From Rubritepida sp. (GTDB lineage: Bacteria; Pseudomonadota; Alphaproteobacteria; Acetobacterales; Acetobacteraceae), in the NCBI GenBank assembly GCA_028291455.1, contig JAQGHY010000321.1, positions 1 through 36,726 on the forward strand: a stretch of 36,726 nucleotides of DNA, in the 5' to 3' direction. The position numbers and the translations under genes were made by a program. The notes below the pieces were generated by a model that worked only from the letters and a program-made list of their open reading frames with translations, was not told the origin of the DNA and made no database searches. Positions 17,598 through 25,757 of this stretch are shown in pieces; the first letter of the stretch is position 1; each line of letters begins with the position of its first letter.

Positions 17598-18941
17598 ATG
17601 GTACCCCGCTACACCCGCCAGGCGATGGCCGACATCTGGTCGCCCGAGGCGCGCTATCGCATCTGGTTCGAGATCGAGGCGCTGGCGGCGGAGAAGATGG
17701 CCGAACTCGGCACCATCCCTGCCGCTGCGGCCCAGGCGATCCGCGCCCGAGGGGGCCCGCGCGTGGCCGCCATGGGTGCCGTCGAAGTGGAGCGGATCGA
17801 CGAGATCGAGCGGGTGACGCGGCATGACGTGATCGCCTTCCTGACCTGGCTCGGCGAGGGGATTGGCGAGGATGCGCGCTACATGCATCAGGGTCTCACC
17901 AGCAGCGACGTGCTCGACACCTGCCTCGCCGTGCAGATGACACGGGCGGCAGATTTGCTCGTCGCGGATGTCGAAGCTGTCATGGCGGCGTTGCGAATGC
18001 GCGCGATGGAACACAAATTCACCCCCACCATCGGCCGCAGCCACGGCATTCACGCGGAGCCGACCACCTTCGGCCTCAAGCTCGCCAACCATTACGCAGA
18101 ATTCGCGCGGAATCGGCAACGATTGATCACGGCCCGGGCCGAAATCGCCACCTGCGCCCTTTCGGGCCCCATCGGCACCTTCGCCTCGGTCGATCCCCGG
18201 GTGGAGGTCCATGTGGCGGAGAAGCTCGGCCTGGCGGTCGAGCCGGTCTCAACCCAGGTCATCCCGCGCGACCGGCACGCGGCTTTCTTCGCAACCCTGG
18301 CCGTCGTCGCCGGCGCGGTGGAGCGGCTGGCCACGGAAGTCCGCCACCTCCAGCGCAGCGAAGTGCGCGAGGCGGAGGAGTTCTTCCATCCGGGGCAGAA
18401 GGGCAGCTCGGCGATGCCGCACAAGCGCAACCCGGTGCTGTCGGAGAACCTGACCGGCCTCGCCCGTCTCGTGCGCGGCTATGCCATGCCCGCGCTGGAG
18501 AACATCACGCTCTGGCATGAGCGCGACATCAGCCACTCCAGCGTCGAGCGGGTGATCGGCCCGGACGCCACCATCGCGCTGGATTTCGCGCTGACCCGCC
18601 TCGCCGGCATGGTCGAGAAGCTCACCGTCTATCCCGTGCGGATGGAGGAGAACCTGGAGGGTCTCGGCGGTGTGGTGCACTCGCAGAAGGTACTGCTGGC
18701 ACTGACCCAGGCAGGCATGTCGCGTGAGGGCGCCTATTCGGCGGTCCAGCAGGCGGCGATGGCGACCTGGCTCAAGCTCGGCAAGGCCGATGCCGTCCGT
18801 TTCCGCGAGAACCTGCTGGTGCAGCCCGAGGTCGCGGCGGTGATGACTGGCGCGGCGCTGGATGCGGCGATGGATCCGCAGATCGACTTCCGGCATGTGG
18901 AGACGATCTTCGCGCGGGTCTTCGGGGAAACCACGCGCTGA
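17598..18941 (+). CDS. purB: Adenylosuccinate lyase
   Basis: 447 aa, normal length. It cleaves SAICAR to AICAR plus fumarate and adenylosuccinate to AMP plus fumarate. The fumarase/aspartase signature GSSAMPHKRNPVLSENL lies near residue 268 with the catalytic Ser in its flexible loop. RHDVIAFLTWL, MHQGLTSSDVLDTC and TIGRSHGIHAEPTTFG carry the other active-site His/Thr/Ser residues. GAGGAGAG sits 6-7 nt upstream of the ATG. It is followed by a YaiI-family gene whose proposed start overlaps the stop. Its position near purC and purS fits de novo purine synthesis. Confidence 0.96.
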   Translation: MVPRYTRQAMADIWSPEARYRIWFEIEALAAEKMAELGTIPAAAAQAIRARGGPRVAAMGAVEVERIDEIERVTRHDVIAFLTWLGEGIGEDARYMHQGLTSSDVLDTCLAVQMTRAADLLVADVEAVMAALRMRAMEHKFTPTIGRSHGIHAEPTTFGLKLANHYAEFARNRQRLITARAEIATCALSGPIGTFASVDPRVEVHVAEKLGLAVEPVSTQVIPRDRHAAFFATLAVVAGAVERLATEVRHLQRSEVREAEEFFHPGQKGSSAMPHKRNPVLSENLTGLARLVRGYAMPALENITLWHERDISHSSVERVIGPDATIALDFALTRLAGMVEKLTVYPVRMEENLEGLGGVVHSQKVLLALTQAGMSREGAYSAVQQAAMATWLKLGKADAVRFRENLLVQPEVAAVMTGAALDAAMDPQIDFRHVETIFARVFGETTR

Positions 18942-19429
18942 CCGAGCTCTACATCGACGCCGATGCCTGCCCCGTGCGCGAGGAGGCCTACAAGGTCGCG
19001 TTGCGGCTGGGCGTCGCCGTGCACGTCGTCTCCAACGGCGCGCGGGGGCTCCGCATCCCCGAGCACCCGCTGTTGCATCGGGTGATCGTGACGGAGGGGG
19101 CGGACGTGGCCGACGACTGGATCGCCGAGCGCGTGACCGAACGCGACGTCTGCGTCACGCAGGACATTCCGCTCGCCGCGCGCTGCCTGGAGAAGGGCGC
19201 CGCGGCGCTGAACTCGAAGGGGCGCCCCTGGACCACGGACAATATCGGTGGCGCGCTGGCGGGCCGGGCGGTGGCGGAGCACCTGCGCTCCACGGGCGAC
19301 CGCACGGGAGGGCCGGCCGCGATGGCCCAGGCCGACCGCTCGCGCTTCCTGTCGACGCTGGACACGATGCTGCAGGCCGCGCTGCGCGGGCCGGTTCCGA
19401 AGATGCGGATCCCGCCCGGCGGGTTCTAG
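18938..19429 (+). CDS. YaiI/YqxD family protein (DUF188), apparent CTG start
   Basis: 163 aa if read from CTG at 18938: LTELYIDADACPVREEAYK aligns with the conserved start of E. coli YaiI (residues IWVDADACP). Further family blocks are DVADDWIAER, VTQDIPLAARCLEKGAAALN and RSTGDRTGGPAAM. The fold is PIN-like (VDADACP and TQDIPLA supply Asp residues), but the function is unknown. No ATG, GTG or TTG lies in frame for at least 45 nt upstream; the next in-frame start (GTG at 18974) would remove the conserved DADACP. The CTG shares bases with the purB TGA (CTGA), with GGGGAAA about 12 nt upstream, so reinitiation is plausible. Confidence 0.8.
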   Translation: MTELYIDADACPVREEAYKVALRLGVAVHVVSNGARGLRIPEHPLLHRVIVTEGADVADDWIAERVTERDVCVTQDIPLAARCLEKGAAALNSKGRPWTTDNIGGALAGRAVAEHLRSTGDRTGGPAAMAQADRSRFLSTLDTMLQAALRGPVPKMRIPPGGF

Positions 19430-19518
19430 CGGGCCGCTTCGCCGCGGCATCGAGCTTGTGGTTTTCGCGCCGTTCGAGCCGTACCTTGATCCGCCTGCCA
19501 CAGGGGAGAGAGGCCTGC

Positions 19519-19980
19519 ATGAGCCGTATCGAAGCGCGCCTGGAGGAACTCGGGTTGGTGCTGCCGCCGGTGGCACCGCCTTTCGCAAGTTTCCAGCCGG
19601 TCGTGATCGCGGCGGGGCTGGCGTTCGTGGCCGGGCAACCGCCGCTGCTCGGGACGGAGCGACCTTATAACGGCCGTGTGGGGGAGGATCTGTCGCTGGA
19701 GCAGGGCCAGGCGGCGGCGCGGCTCTGCGGTCTCAACATCCTGGCGCAGATGAAGCTGGCGCTCGACGGCGACCTCGACCGGATCCTGCGCTGCGTGAAG
19801 CTCGGCGTGTTCGTGAATTCGGCGCCGGATTTCCAGCAACAGCCGCAGGTCGCGAACGGCGTGTCGGACCTGATGGTGGAGATCATGGGGGATGCGGGAC
19901 GTCATGCGCGGTTCGCGGTGGGAACGATCGGGCCGATGAACTTCGCCTGCTCGGTGGAGGCGATCTTCGAGGTGCGGTGA
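19519..19980 (+). CDS. RidA/YjgF-family protein
   Basis: 153 aa. The N-terminus MSRIEARLEELGLVLPPVAPPFASFQP and AGLAFVAGQPPL belong to the longer RidA subfamily, and RILRCVKLGVFVNSAPDF is the characteristic central motif. The C-terminus GTIGPMNFACSVEAIFEV has no arginine at the site used for imine or enamine hydrolysis in canonical RidA, so activity may differ. GGGGAGAG lies 8-9 nt upstream of the ATG. It follows the YaiI gene after 89 nt with no terminator and may have its own promoter. Confidence 0.82.
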   Translation: MSRIEARLEELGLVLPPVAPPFASFQPVVIAAGLAFVAGQPPLLGTERPYNGRVGEDLSLEQGQAAARLCGLNILAQMKLALDGDLDRILRCVKLGVFVNSAPDFQQQPQVANGVSDLMVEIMGDAGRHARFAVGTIGPMNFACSVEAIFEVR

Positions 19981-20356
19981 GCGGCCTCGGCTGGAGCGAC
20001 GTGGCGGCCCGGCGTCCGCACATCTACGTCGAGCGTTCCGTGGCCAGCGACGAGCGATTTACATTTCGTTTCATGCGTTTTCTCCGAGCGGTTAGCCGTC
20101 GTCCCCAGGCTTGAGATCGGCCATGGGGTTAGGATTCGGTGGACTTGTTGCGTCTGAGATATGACCGTTGGAGCGTGAAAACGCTGCAATCCCGCCATGG
20201 TTCAGCCATGCCGAACACCCATATGGCAATGGGAAGCGATCGACGGCGAAAATCTGCACCTCGACCGCTCCCCAACATTATAATCCTGCGGTTTCGTCCC
20301 CCCGACCAGGCACTCCCGTCCTGACATGGAAGGCACCGCAGGCGGAGGAACGTGCG
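19981..20356. other. Intergenic region without a gene
   Basis: 376 bp, slightly less GC-rich than its neighbours, with no convincing ORF, tRNA or repeat. A perfect TATAAT lies at 20279-20284, about 73 nt before the next start. No good -35 sits at 17 nt (a CTGCAC lies at 19 nt), so promoter assignment is only tentative. GGCGGAGGAA near 20341-20350 is the ribosome-binding site of the next gene. Confidence 0.5.
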
Positions 20357-20713
20357 ATGCGCAGGTTTCGAATTTTCGCCGTCCTGGGACTGGCCGCCTC
20401 GCTGCTGGGCTGCGCGCCGGGGTACTACGGTCCTGTCGTTGGACCGGCCTATGCGGGCGCCTATTACCCGCCGGGTCCGGCTCTTGGATATGGGTATGGA
20501 TACGGCTATGGCGGACCGCGATATTATGCCCCGGCATATCGTGGATACGGCTATGGTGGAGGCTACGGTGGGGGTTATGGAGGCCGTAGCTTCGGCGGTT
20601 ACCGGGGCGGCGGCGGTGGCGGCTTCAGAGGCGGTTACCAAGGTGGCGGCGGTGGCGGCAGGGGCGGGTTCCACGGTGGTGGTGGAGGCGGGCGTGGCGG
20701 CCACCGGCGCTGA
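20357..20713 (+). CDS. Gly/Tyr-rich lipoprotein
   Basis: 118 aa. MRRFRIFAVLGLAASLLGCAPGYYG is a lipoprotein signal with lipobox LLGC (Cys19). The mature part is low complexity: GYYGP and PAYAG, then GYGYGYGYGG, GYGGGYGGGYGG, and a tail of glycine runs with regularly placed Arg/Phe/His. AGGAA precedes the ATG. It is followed after 69 nt by another Tyr/Pro/Gly-rich exported protein. No enzyme fold is expected; a structural or surface role is possible. Confidence 0.72.
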   Translation: MRRFRIFAVLGLAASLLGCAPGYYGPVVGPAYAGAYYPPGPALGYGYGYGYGGPRYYAPAYRGYGYGGGYGGGYGGRSFGGYRGGGGGGFRGGYQGGGGGGRGGFHGGGGGGRGGHRR

Positions 20714-20782
20714 GCGCCGAAATTTCGCCACGCTTCGCCGCCACGATAGTTCAGTGTTTCAAGGATGAAGGAGGATATTCCG

Positions 20783-21046
20783 ATGCGAATGTTCCGAAAC
20801 GTATTGATGGCCAGCCTGGTCGCGCTCGGCGCCGGCGCAGGCGCTGCTCAGGCCCAGTGGATCGACAAGCCGGGCTACGGCTACGGCTACGCACCTCCGC
20901 CGCCGCGCTACTACGCGCCGCCGGTGCCGATCTACGTGCCGCCTCCGGTTTATTACGGCCCGCGCTATTATGCGCCGCCGCGTCCCTATTGGGGCGGCCG
21001 GCCCTATGGCGGCTATTACGGCGGGCACCACGGCCGCCGCTGGTAG
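20783..21046 (+). CDS. Secreted Tyr/Pro/Gly-rich small protein
   Basis: 87 aa. ATG at 20783 is chosen over the ATG at 20765 because AAGGAGGA lies between them, correctly placed for 20783. MRMFRNVLMASLVALGAGAG then AAQAQW is a Sec signal with cleavage after AQA. The mature chain is repeats of Tyr-Gly, Pro-Pro and Arg-Tyr-Tyr ending GGYYGGHHGRRW, with no cysteine. The tandem position after the similar lipoprotein suggests joint expression in the envelope. Many Acetobacteraceae carry such PGYG/YYAPP proteins; function unknown. Confidence 0.72.
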   Translation: MRMFRNVLMASLVALGAGAGAAQAQWIDKPGYGYGYAPPPPRYYAPPVPIYVPPPVYYGPRYYAPPRPYWGGRPYGGYYGGHHGRRW

Positions 21047-21104
21047 GGGCATGATTTCCGCGCCGGGTGCTGCCTCGGCGCGGATCATGTTCTAAGGGGC
21101 GTGC

Positions 21105-21812
21105 ATGTGTACCGTGATCCTGCTGCGCCAGCCGGGCGCGGCCTGCCCGCTCCTGCTCGCCGCCAATCGCGACGAGCGTCTGGACCGTGCCTGGGACCCT
21201 CCGGCGGAATACTGGCCAGGCATTCTCGGTGGGCGTGACGCGACGGCCGGCGGCACCTGGATGGCGCTCAATCGTCATGGCGTGGTCGCCGCCGTCCTGA
21301 ACCGCCCCGGCAGCCTGGGACCGGCACCGGACAAGCGCTCGCGCGGCGAACTTCCCCTGATGGCGCTGGAATCGGCCACCGCGGCCGAGGCCGCCGAGCG
21401 CATGGCCGGGCTCGACGCCGGGTTGTACCGCCCCTTCCACCTCGTCATCGCCGATGCCGCGACGGCCTGGTTCATCGCGGGCCTCGGCACCGGCCGGCCG
21501 CAAGCCGACGTTCTGCCCGTGGGCATCACCATGGTCACGGCCCGACCTCCGAACGACATCACCAGCCCGCGCACCGCCCGCCATCTCCCGCGCTTCCAGG
21601 CCGCGGCAGCGCCCGAGCCGCCGGATTGGGGCACCTGGCCCGCTCTGCTGTCGGACTCCACCGGCACCTCCTCCGAGGCCCTGAACGTCCCGCCGATCGG
21701 CGGCTTCGGCACCGTCTGCGCCTCGCTCCTGGCACTCGGCAAAACCCGGCAATGGCTCTTCGCCCCCGGCCCGCCCGACCGCACATCCTTCAAGGCACTT
21801 ACGCTGCCCTGA
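21105..21812 (+). CDS. NRDE family protein (TANGO2 homologue)
   Basis: 235 aa. The start MCTVILLRQPGAACPLLLAA then NRDERLDRAW contains the diagnostic NRDE motif, and Cys2 after the initiator Met is the conserved N-terminal residue that places the family near the N-terminal nucleophile (Ntn) hydrolases. GGRDATAGGTWMALNRHGVV and FGTVCASLLAL are further family blocks. The eukaryotic homologue TANGO2 is linked to coenzyme A or acyl-CoA metabolism; the bacterial role is unknown. The gene is single and lies 63 nt before purC. Confidence 0.85.
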   Translation: MCTVILLRQPGAACPLLLAANRDERLDRAWDPPAEYWPGILGGRDATAGGTWMALNRHGVVAAVLNRPGSLGPAPDKRSRGELPLMALESATAAEAAERMAGLDAGLYRPFHLVIADAATAWFIAGLGTGRPQADVLPVGITMVTARPPNDITSPRTARHLPRFQAAAAPEPPDWGTWPALLSDSTGTSSEALNVPPIGGFGTVCASLLALGKTRQWLFAPGPPDRTSFKALTLP

Positions 21813-21837
21813 TCAGCGTGGCACGCATGGGCAAGCC

Positions 21838-21846
21838 TGCTATATG
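21838..21846 (+). promoter_or_regulatory. Putative extended -10 element for purC
   Basis: TGCTATATG is an extended -10 (TGn-TATATG) about 30 nt before the purC ATG. No clear -35 accompanies it. Confidence 0.25.
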
Positions 21847-21875
21847 CCAGGATGATGTGAGGAAGGACCACCAAC

Positions 21876-22640
21876 ATGGCTCGTCGCCGGCAGATCTACG
21901 AAGGCAAGGCCAAGATTCTGTTCGAGGGTCCGGAGCCGGGCACCATTGTCCAATACTTCAAGGATGATGCGACTGCCTTCAACGCCTCGAAGAAGGGCAT
22001 CATCACCGGCAAGGGCGTGCTGAACAACCGCATCAGCGAGTACCTGATGACGCGCCTCGGCGAGATCGGCATTCCCACCCATTTCATCCGCCGCCTCAAC
22101 ATGCGCGAGCAGCTCGTGCGCGAGGTGGAGATCATCCCGCTCGAGGTCGTGGTCCGCAACGTCGCCGCCGGGTCCATGGCCACGCGCCTGGGCATCGCCG
22201 AGGGCACGCGCCTGCCGCGCTCCATCATCGAGTACTACTACAAGAACGACGCCCTGCAGGACCCCATGGTCAGCGAGGAGCACATCACCGCCTTCGGCTG
22301 GGCCGCCACGCACGACCTCGACGACATGGTGCAGCTGACCCTGCGTGTAAACGACTTCCTCACCGGCCTCTTCCTCGGCGTCGGCATCACGCTCGTGGAC
22401 TTCAAGCTGGAGTTCGGGCGCCTCTACGAGAACGAGGAGATGCGGATCGTCCTGGCCGACGAGATCAGCCCCGACAATTGCCGCCTCTGGGACAGCAAGA
22501 CCGGCGAGAAGATGGACAAGGACCGCTTCCGCCGCGACCTCGGCAAGGTCGAGGAGGGCTACCAGGAGGTCGCCCGCCGCCTCGGCATCCTCCCTGAAGC
22601 CGGCATCCGCGACATGAAGGGCCCGGAGCAGATGCAGTAG
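21876..22640 (+). CDS. purC: Phosphoribosylaminoimidazole-succinocarboxamide synthase
   Basis: 254 aa. It ligates aspartate to CAIR with ATP to form SAICAR, the step before PurB. It starts [18 protein letters not shown] with the ATP-binding N-terminal strands. [46 protein letters not shown] and the signature [14 protein letters not shown] follow in order. GAGGAAGGA lies 9 nt upstream of the ATG. It leads the purC-purS-...-purQ cluster. Two hairpins separate it from purS and may set their ratio. Confidence 0.96.
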   Translation: MARRRQIYEGKAKILFEGPEPGTIVQYFKDDATAFNASKKGIITGKGVLNNRISEYLMTRLGEIGIPTHFIRRLNMREQLVREVEIIPLEVVVRNVAAGSMATRLGIAEGTRLPRSIIEYYYKNDALQDPMVSEEHITAFGWAATHDLDDMVQLTLRVNDFLTGLFLGVGITLVDFKLEFGRLYENEEMRIVLADEISPDNCRLWDSKTGEKMDKDRFRRDLGKVEEGYQEVARRLGILPEAGIRDMKGPEQMQ

Positions 22641-22642
22641 CT

Positions 22643-22745
22643 CCCCACGAAAACTCCTCAAGTGGAGTTTTCGCGAGGGCCCCTGTTGGTGCTTCTTCCT
22701 GGTCTGCCGGCTCCTCCCCACGAAGCTAAGCTTCGCGGGGGCGCC
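22643..22745 (+). repeat. Two related hairpin elements between purC and purS
   Basis: Hairpin 1 (22643-22678) has a perfect 10-bp stem, CGAAAACTCC with GGAGTTTTCG, around TCAAGT, inside outer CCCC/AGGG arms. Hairpin 2 (22716-22745) has CGAAGC-TAA-GCTTCG inside CCCC/GGGG arms. Both begin CTCCCCACGAA and end TTCGCG then G-rich bases, as if two copies of one element with different inner stems. There is no T-run, so they are weak terminators at best; processing, attenuation or REP-like roles are possible. Confidence 0.65.
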
Positions 22746-22774
22746 GGGGGCCGCTTATCTTGGCGAGGGATCGC

Positions 22775-23017
22775 ATGACTCGACTTAAGGTTACCGTATT
22801 TCCGAAGGCCGGCGTGCTCGATCCGCAGGGCAAGGCCATCGAGCGCGCGCTCGGCGGGCTGGGCTTCCAGGGCGTTGGCGAGGTCCGCACCGGCAAGGTC
22901 ATGCTGGTGGACGTCGCCCAGGCCGACCCTGTTCTCGCCAAGGCCGAGGGCGAGGAAATGGCGCGCAAGCTGCTCGCCAACACGGTCATCGAGAGCTTCA
23001 CCGTGGAGCTCATGTGA
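22775..23017 (+). CDS. purS: Phosphoribosylformylglycinamidine synthase subunit PurS
   Basis: 80 aa. Small subunit that docks PurQ glutaminase onto PurL. MTRLKVTVFPKAGVLDPQGK, GKVMLVDVAQADP and a C-terminal KLLANTVIESFTVELM are standard PurS. The ATG is preferred to TTG 15 nt upstream. The frame ends in ATGTGA, sharing bases with the GTG of the next small gene. The PurLQS tripartite enzyme agrees with the short PurL found downstream. Confidence 0.93.
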   Translation: MTRLKVTVFPKAGVLDPQGKAIERALGGLGFQGVGEVRTGKVMLVDVAQADPVLAKAEGEEMARKLLANTVIESFTVELM

Positions 23018-23253
23018 CCACCCGCGAGAACTCCCTCCGCATCTTCATCTGGGTGTCGTTCGGCCTCGCCGCCTGGCGCTTGCTGACCACCTGCGCCTAC
23101 CTGCTCTTCGGCCCCGCCATCCCGCCGGAGCTGCGCACCACGCAGATCTTCTTCTACCTCTCCAAGGCCTTCCTCGGCGGCCTCTTCTGGCCCATCAGCC
23201 TGCTCATCGACGGCTGGCAGGACCCCATCGCCTGGCTGTTCTACCCATGGTGA
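23014..23253 (+). CDS. Small membrane protein between purS and purQ (1)
   Basis: 79 aa from GTG overlapping the purS stop (GTGA). It has two hydrophobic stretches: RIFIWVSFGLAAWRLLTTCA near the N-terminus and KAFLGGLFWPISLLIDGW near the C-terminus, the latter with several Trp and a Gly-Gly. No family recognised. Its stop overlaps the ATG of the next small gene. Translational coupling on both sides indicates it is truly expressed. Confidence 0.65.
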   Translation: MTTRENSLRIFIWVSFGLAAWRLLTTCAYLLFGPAIPPELRTTQIFFYLSKAFLGGLFWPISLLIDGWQDPIAWLFYPW

Positions 23254-23474
23254 AGGCCTCGCTCCTGCTGATGGTCTTCATGACCGTGCTGATCTTCATG
23301 GCGATGGGCTGGCGCGAGCAGCGGATCTCCGCCGCCAAGCCCACCCCTCGCCTCGGCTGGATCGCGCAGCAGAAGGCCAAGGCCAACCGCTGGGTGACCG
23401 CGGCCGCCATCTCCGCCATCGGCACCACCGTGCTGCTGGGTGCTGTCCACTGGCTCCGGCTATGGCAAGGTTAG
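23247..23474 (+). CDS. Small membrane protein between purS and purQ (2)
   Basis: 75 aa. The ATG at 23247 overlaps the end of the previous gene by 7 nt (CCATGGTGA). It has an N-terminal helix, SLLLMVFMTVLIFMAMGW, a basic loop with several Lys/Arg/Gln (REQRISAAKPTPRLGW and QQKAKANRW), then a second helix, AAAISAIGTTVLLGAVHWL: a helical hairpin with a positively charged loop. Unknown function; it ends 6 nt before the next gene. Confidence 0.65.
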   Translation: MVKASLLLMVFMTVLIFMAMGWREQRISAAKPTPRLGWIAQQKAKANRWVTAAAISAIGTTVLLGAVHWLRLWQG

Positions 23475-23480
23475 CTTGCG

Positions 23481-23840
23481 ATGGCGGTGGTCTGGGCCCT
23501 GCTGCTGCTGATCGTCCTGCCCGCCGGGATCTTCTCGATCGTCTTCGGCGCCCTCGCCATCGCGGCCGTGCCGCTCACCATCCTGCTGATGTTCCTCATG
23601 CCCCGGCGCTGGGCCAGGGGCTTGCCCGCCCTCACCCTCTTCCTCGCCTCCATGCTGCTCGCCCCCGTGTTGATGATGTTCTGCCTGATGGTCGGTGCCC
23701 TCGCCGAAAAGCCCCTTGCATGGGAACCCATCGAGTGGCGCGTCATCGCCCATACCCGCCTGCCGGGCGACACCTGGCGCCACCTCTTCCCCGTCCGTCC
23801 GTCCCGAGAGGCCGCCGCCCAGGCCGATCCAGAGGAGTGA
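23481..23840 (+). CDS. Small membrane protein between purS and purQ (3)
   Basis: 119 aa. Two or three membrane helices cover residues 1-70 ([20 protein letters not shown], then [13 protein letters not shown], then [20 protein letters not shown]). A soluble tail follows: [20 protein letters not shown] and an acidic end. Unknown family. It is 4 nt before purQ, whose Shine-Dalgarno AGAGGAG lies within its last codons. Confidence 0.65.
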   Translation: MAVVWALLLLIVLPAGIFSIVFGALAIAAVPLTILLMFLMPRRWARGLPALTLFLASMLLAPVLMMFCLMVGALAEKPLAWEPIEWRVIAHTRLPGDTWRHLFPVRPSREAAAQADPEE

Positions 23841-23844
23841 TCCC

Positions 23845-24519
23845 ATGAACGCCGCCATCATCGTCTTCCCCGGCACCAACCGCGAGCGCGACGTGGCCCT
23901 CGCCCTGAAGCGCGTCACCGGCCGCAAGCCGCACATGCTCTGGCACCGCGACACCGAGCTGCCGGCCGGCCTGGACCTCGTGGTCCTTCCCGGCGGCTTC
24001 TCCTACGGCGACTACCTGCGCTGCGGCGCCATGGCCGCGCAGTCGCCCATCATGCGCGCCGTCCGTGCCCATGCGGAGCGCGGCGGCCTGGTGCTGGGCG
24101 TCTGCAACGGCTTCCAGATGCTGACCGAGGCCGGCCTGCTCCCCGGCGCGCTGCTCCGCAACGCCTCGCTGCGCTTCCTCGCCATGGACTGCACCATGCG
24201 CGTCGAGCGCGCGGACACCGCCTTCACGCACCACTTCCAGCGCGGCCAGACCTTCGGCGCCACCCTGGCCCATGGCGACGGCAACTACTTCGCCGACGAC
24301 GCCACTCTCGATCGCCTCGAAGGCGAGGGCCTCGTCGCCCTGCGCTACGAGGGCGAGAACCGCAACGGCAGCGCGCGGAGCATCGCCGGCATCCTCTCGC
24401 CGAACCTGCGCGTGCTGGGGCTGATGCCGCATCCGGAAAACTGCACCGACCCGCTGGTAGGCGGGACGGACGGCCTTCCGATGTTCACCTCTCTGGCCGA
24501 GAGCTTCACCGCGGCCTGA
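23845..24519 (+). CDS. purQ: Phosphoribosylformylglycinamidine synthase subunit PurQ (glutaminase)
   Basis: 224-aa class I glutamine amidotransferase that supplies ammonia to PurL. It starts [36 protein letters not shown] precedes the nucleophile Cys87 in [18 protein letters not shown], and the His/Glu pair is in [12 protein letters not shown]. An AGAGGAG ribosome-binding site overlaps the previous gene. It converges with the SDR gene after only 3 nt and no terminator. purL, normally close by, is almost 4 kb further on. Confidence 0.96.
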   Translation: MNAAIIVFPGTNRERDVALALKRVTGRKPHMLWHRDTELPAGLDLVVLPGGFSYGDYLRCGAMAAQSPIMRAVRAHAERGGLVLGVCNGFQMLTEAGLLPGALLRNASLRFLAMDCTMRVERADTAFTHHFQRGQTFGATLAHGDGNYFADDATLDRLEGEGLVALRYEGENRNGSARSIAGILSPNLRVLGLMPHPENCTDPLVGGTDGLPMFTSLAESFTAA

Positions 24520-24522
24520 AGA

Positions 24523-25548
24523 CTATCGCTTGGCGGGCCTTTTCGGCCGCTTCGGCTTCGACATTACGGCGTACAGCGCGGCGGCGCCGAGGGCAGCGAG
24601 CGCGCTTTGGGCGGGGTGCGTCTGCGCCATCGTGGTGAGGCTGAAGGGGCGGGCATAGTAACGGCCCGAACGCTCCTGGCCCTCGGCCGGGACGGTGTGG
24701 AGATTGTCGATCAGCGGCGGCGGGCGGGCCTCGTCGACGACAGCGGCGCGACCGACCTGGCTCAGCAACGCCTCCATCAGGCTGGGGGCCATCCGTGCGA
24801 CGGCACCACCGAAAAGCGCATCAGCACCGACAGCTATCTCGCGTCGCGGAATCACCGCCGCGTTCAGAATGGCCCGCGCCACGACGACGGGCTGATAGCG
24901 CGGCGGCGGCATCGCCGTTGCGGCGCCGAGCATGGTCTTCGCGTGGTTCGCGAGTGGCGAGTCCACGGAGCCCGGCTTGATCAGCGTGACGCTGACCGGA
25001 AGCCGCTCGTGTCGCAGCTCCATTCGAAGGGAGGTGGTGAAGCCCTTCACCGCGAATTTCGACGCCGCATAGGCGCCCATGAACGGCAACGCGATATCGG
25101 AAGCCGCGGAACCCATGTTGATGATGGCGCCGGCCGTGCCCTGGCTGCGGAAATACCGCGCCGCGGCCAGCGAGCCGTAGACGACGCCCCAGTAGTTGGT
25201 TTCGAAAAGCCGCCGGTGGTCGTCCGTCGCGGTGTCCTTGAGCTCGCCGACGAGCCCCACGCCGGCGGCGTTTACCCAGGTGTCGATCCCGCCGAAACGC
25301 GCCAACGCTGCCTGCGCCAGTGCCTCCATGGCATCCTCGGAGGCGACGTCCAGCGCCAGATAGGCGGCCTTGCCGCCGGCGCTTTCGATCTCGGCGCAGA
25401 TGGCGCTCAGGGCTTCGCCGGCGCGTGCGGCCAGGAAAACCCTGGCACCGGCGGCGGCGGCCTTGCGCGCGGTGGCGAGGCCGATGCCTGAGCTGGCGCC
25501 GGTGATGACGAGGATCTGGCGGTTGAGCGGTTTGAGGATGGGTGGCAC
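24523..25548 (-). CDS. Short-chain dehydrogenase/reductase with C-terminal extension
   Basis: 341 aa. NAD(P)-binding TGASSGIGLATARKAAAAGA (residues 16-35) is the classical SDR fingerprint. DVASEDAMEA binds the adenine, NAAGVGLVG is the NAG motif, and the catalytic set is Ser in INMGSAASD plus YAASKFAVKG. The first 240 residues are the enzyme. The remainder (DALFGGAVARMAPSLMEALL and a tail ending KPKRPKRPAKR) is an extension, perhaps membrane-associated (ALAALGAAALYAVM). It lies on the opposite strand to the purine genes and interrupts them. Substrate unknown. Confidence 0.88.
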   Translation of the reverse strand: MPPILKPLNRQILVITGASSGIGLATARKAAAAGARVFLAARAGEALSAICAEIESAGGKAAYLALDVASEDAMEALAQAALARFGGIDTWVNAAGVGLVGELKDTATDDHRRLFETNYWGVVYGSLAAARYFRSQGTAGAIINMGSAASDIALPFMGAYAASKFAVKGFTTSLRMELRHERLPVSVTLIKPGSVDSPLANHAKTMLGAATAMPPPRYQPVVVARAILNAAVIPRREIAVGADALFGGAVARMAPSLMEALLSQVGRAAVVDEARPPPLIDNLHTVPAEGQERSGRYYARPFSLTTMAQTHPAQSALAALGAAALYAVMSKPKRPKRPAKR

Positions 25549-25757
25549 GGGATGCTCCTTGTTGGGAGCAAACCCTGCGTGGGCGGCGGGGGTTTCATCG
25601 GGCGGGTGGAAAGGGCGGCAGGCTGGGGGTGTTGGGGTGACGGCGGCTGAAGCAGTAGGCCATTTAGATCAGCAGTCCCAACAGGTGAGGCATGGGCTGT
25701 GTCGGCCGAGTTGGTAGGATGAGCCGTTGTTTGGGCGGTGATATGCAAAGACGACGA

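Noticed and set aside
19430-19518. tRNA-like GTTCGAGCC in the gap before the RidA-family gene
   Set aside because: No matching acceptor or anticodon arms; a chance T-loop-like string.
20279-20284. Perfect TATAAT as a promoter for the Gly-rich lipoprotein gene
   Set aside because: No acceptable -35 at 16-18 nt; kept only as a note in the intergenic entry.
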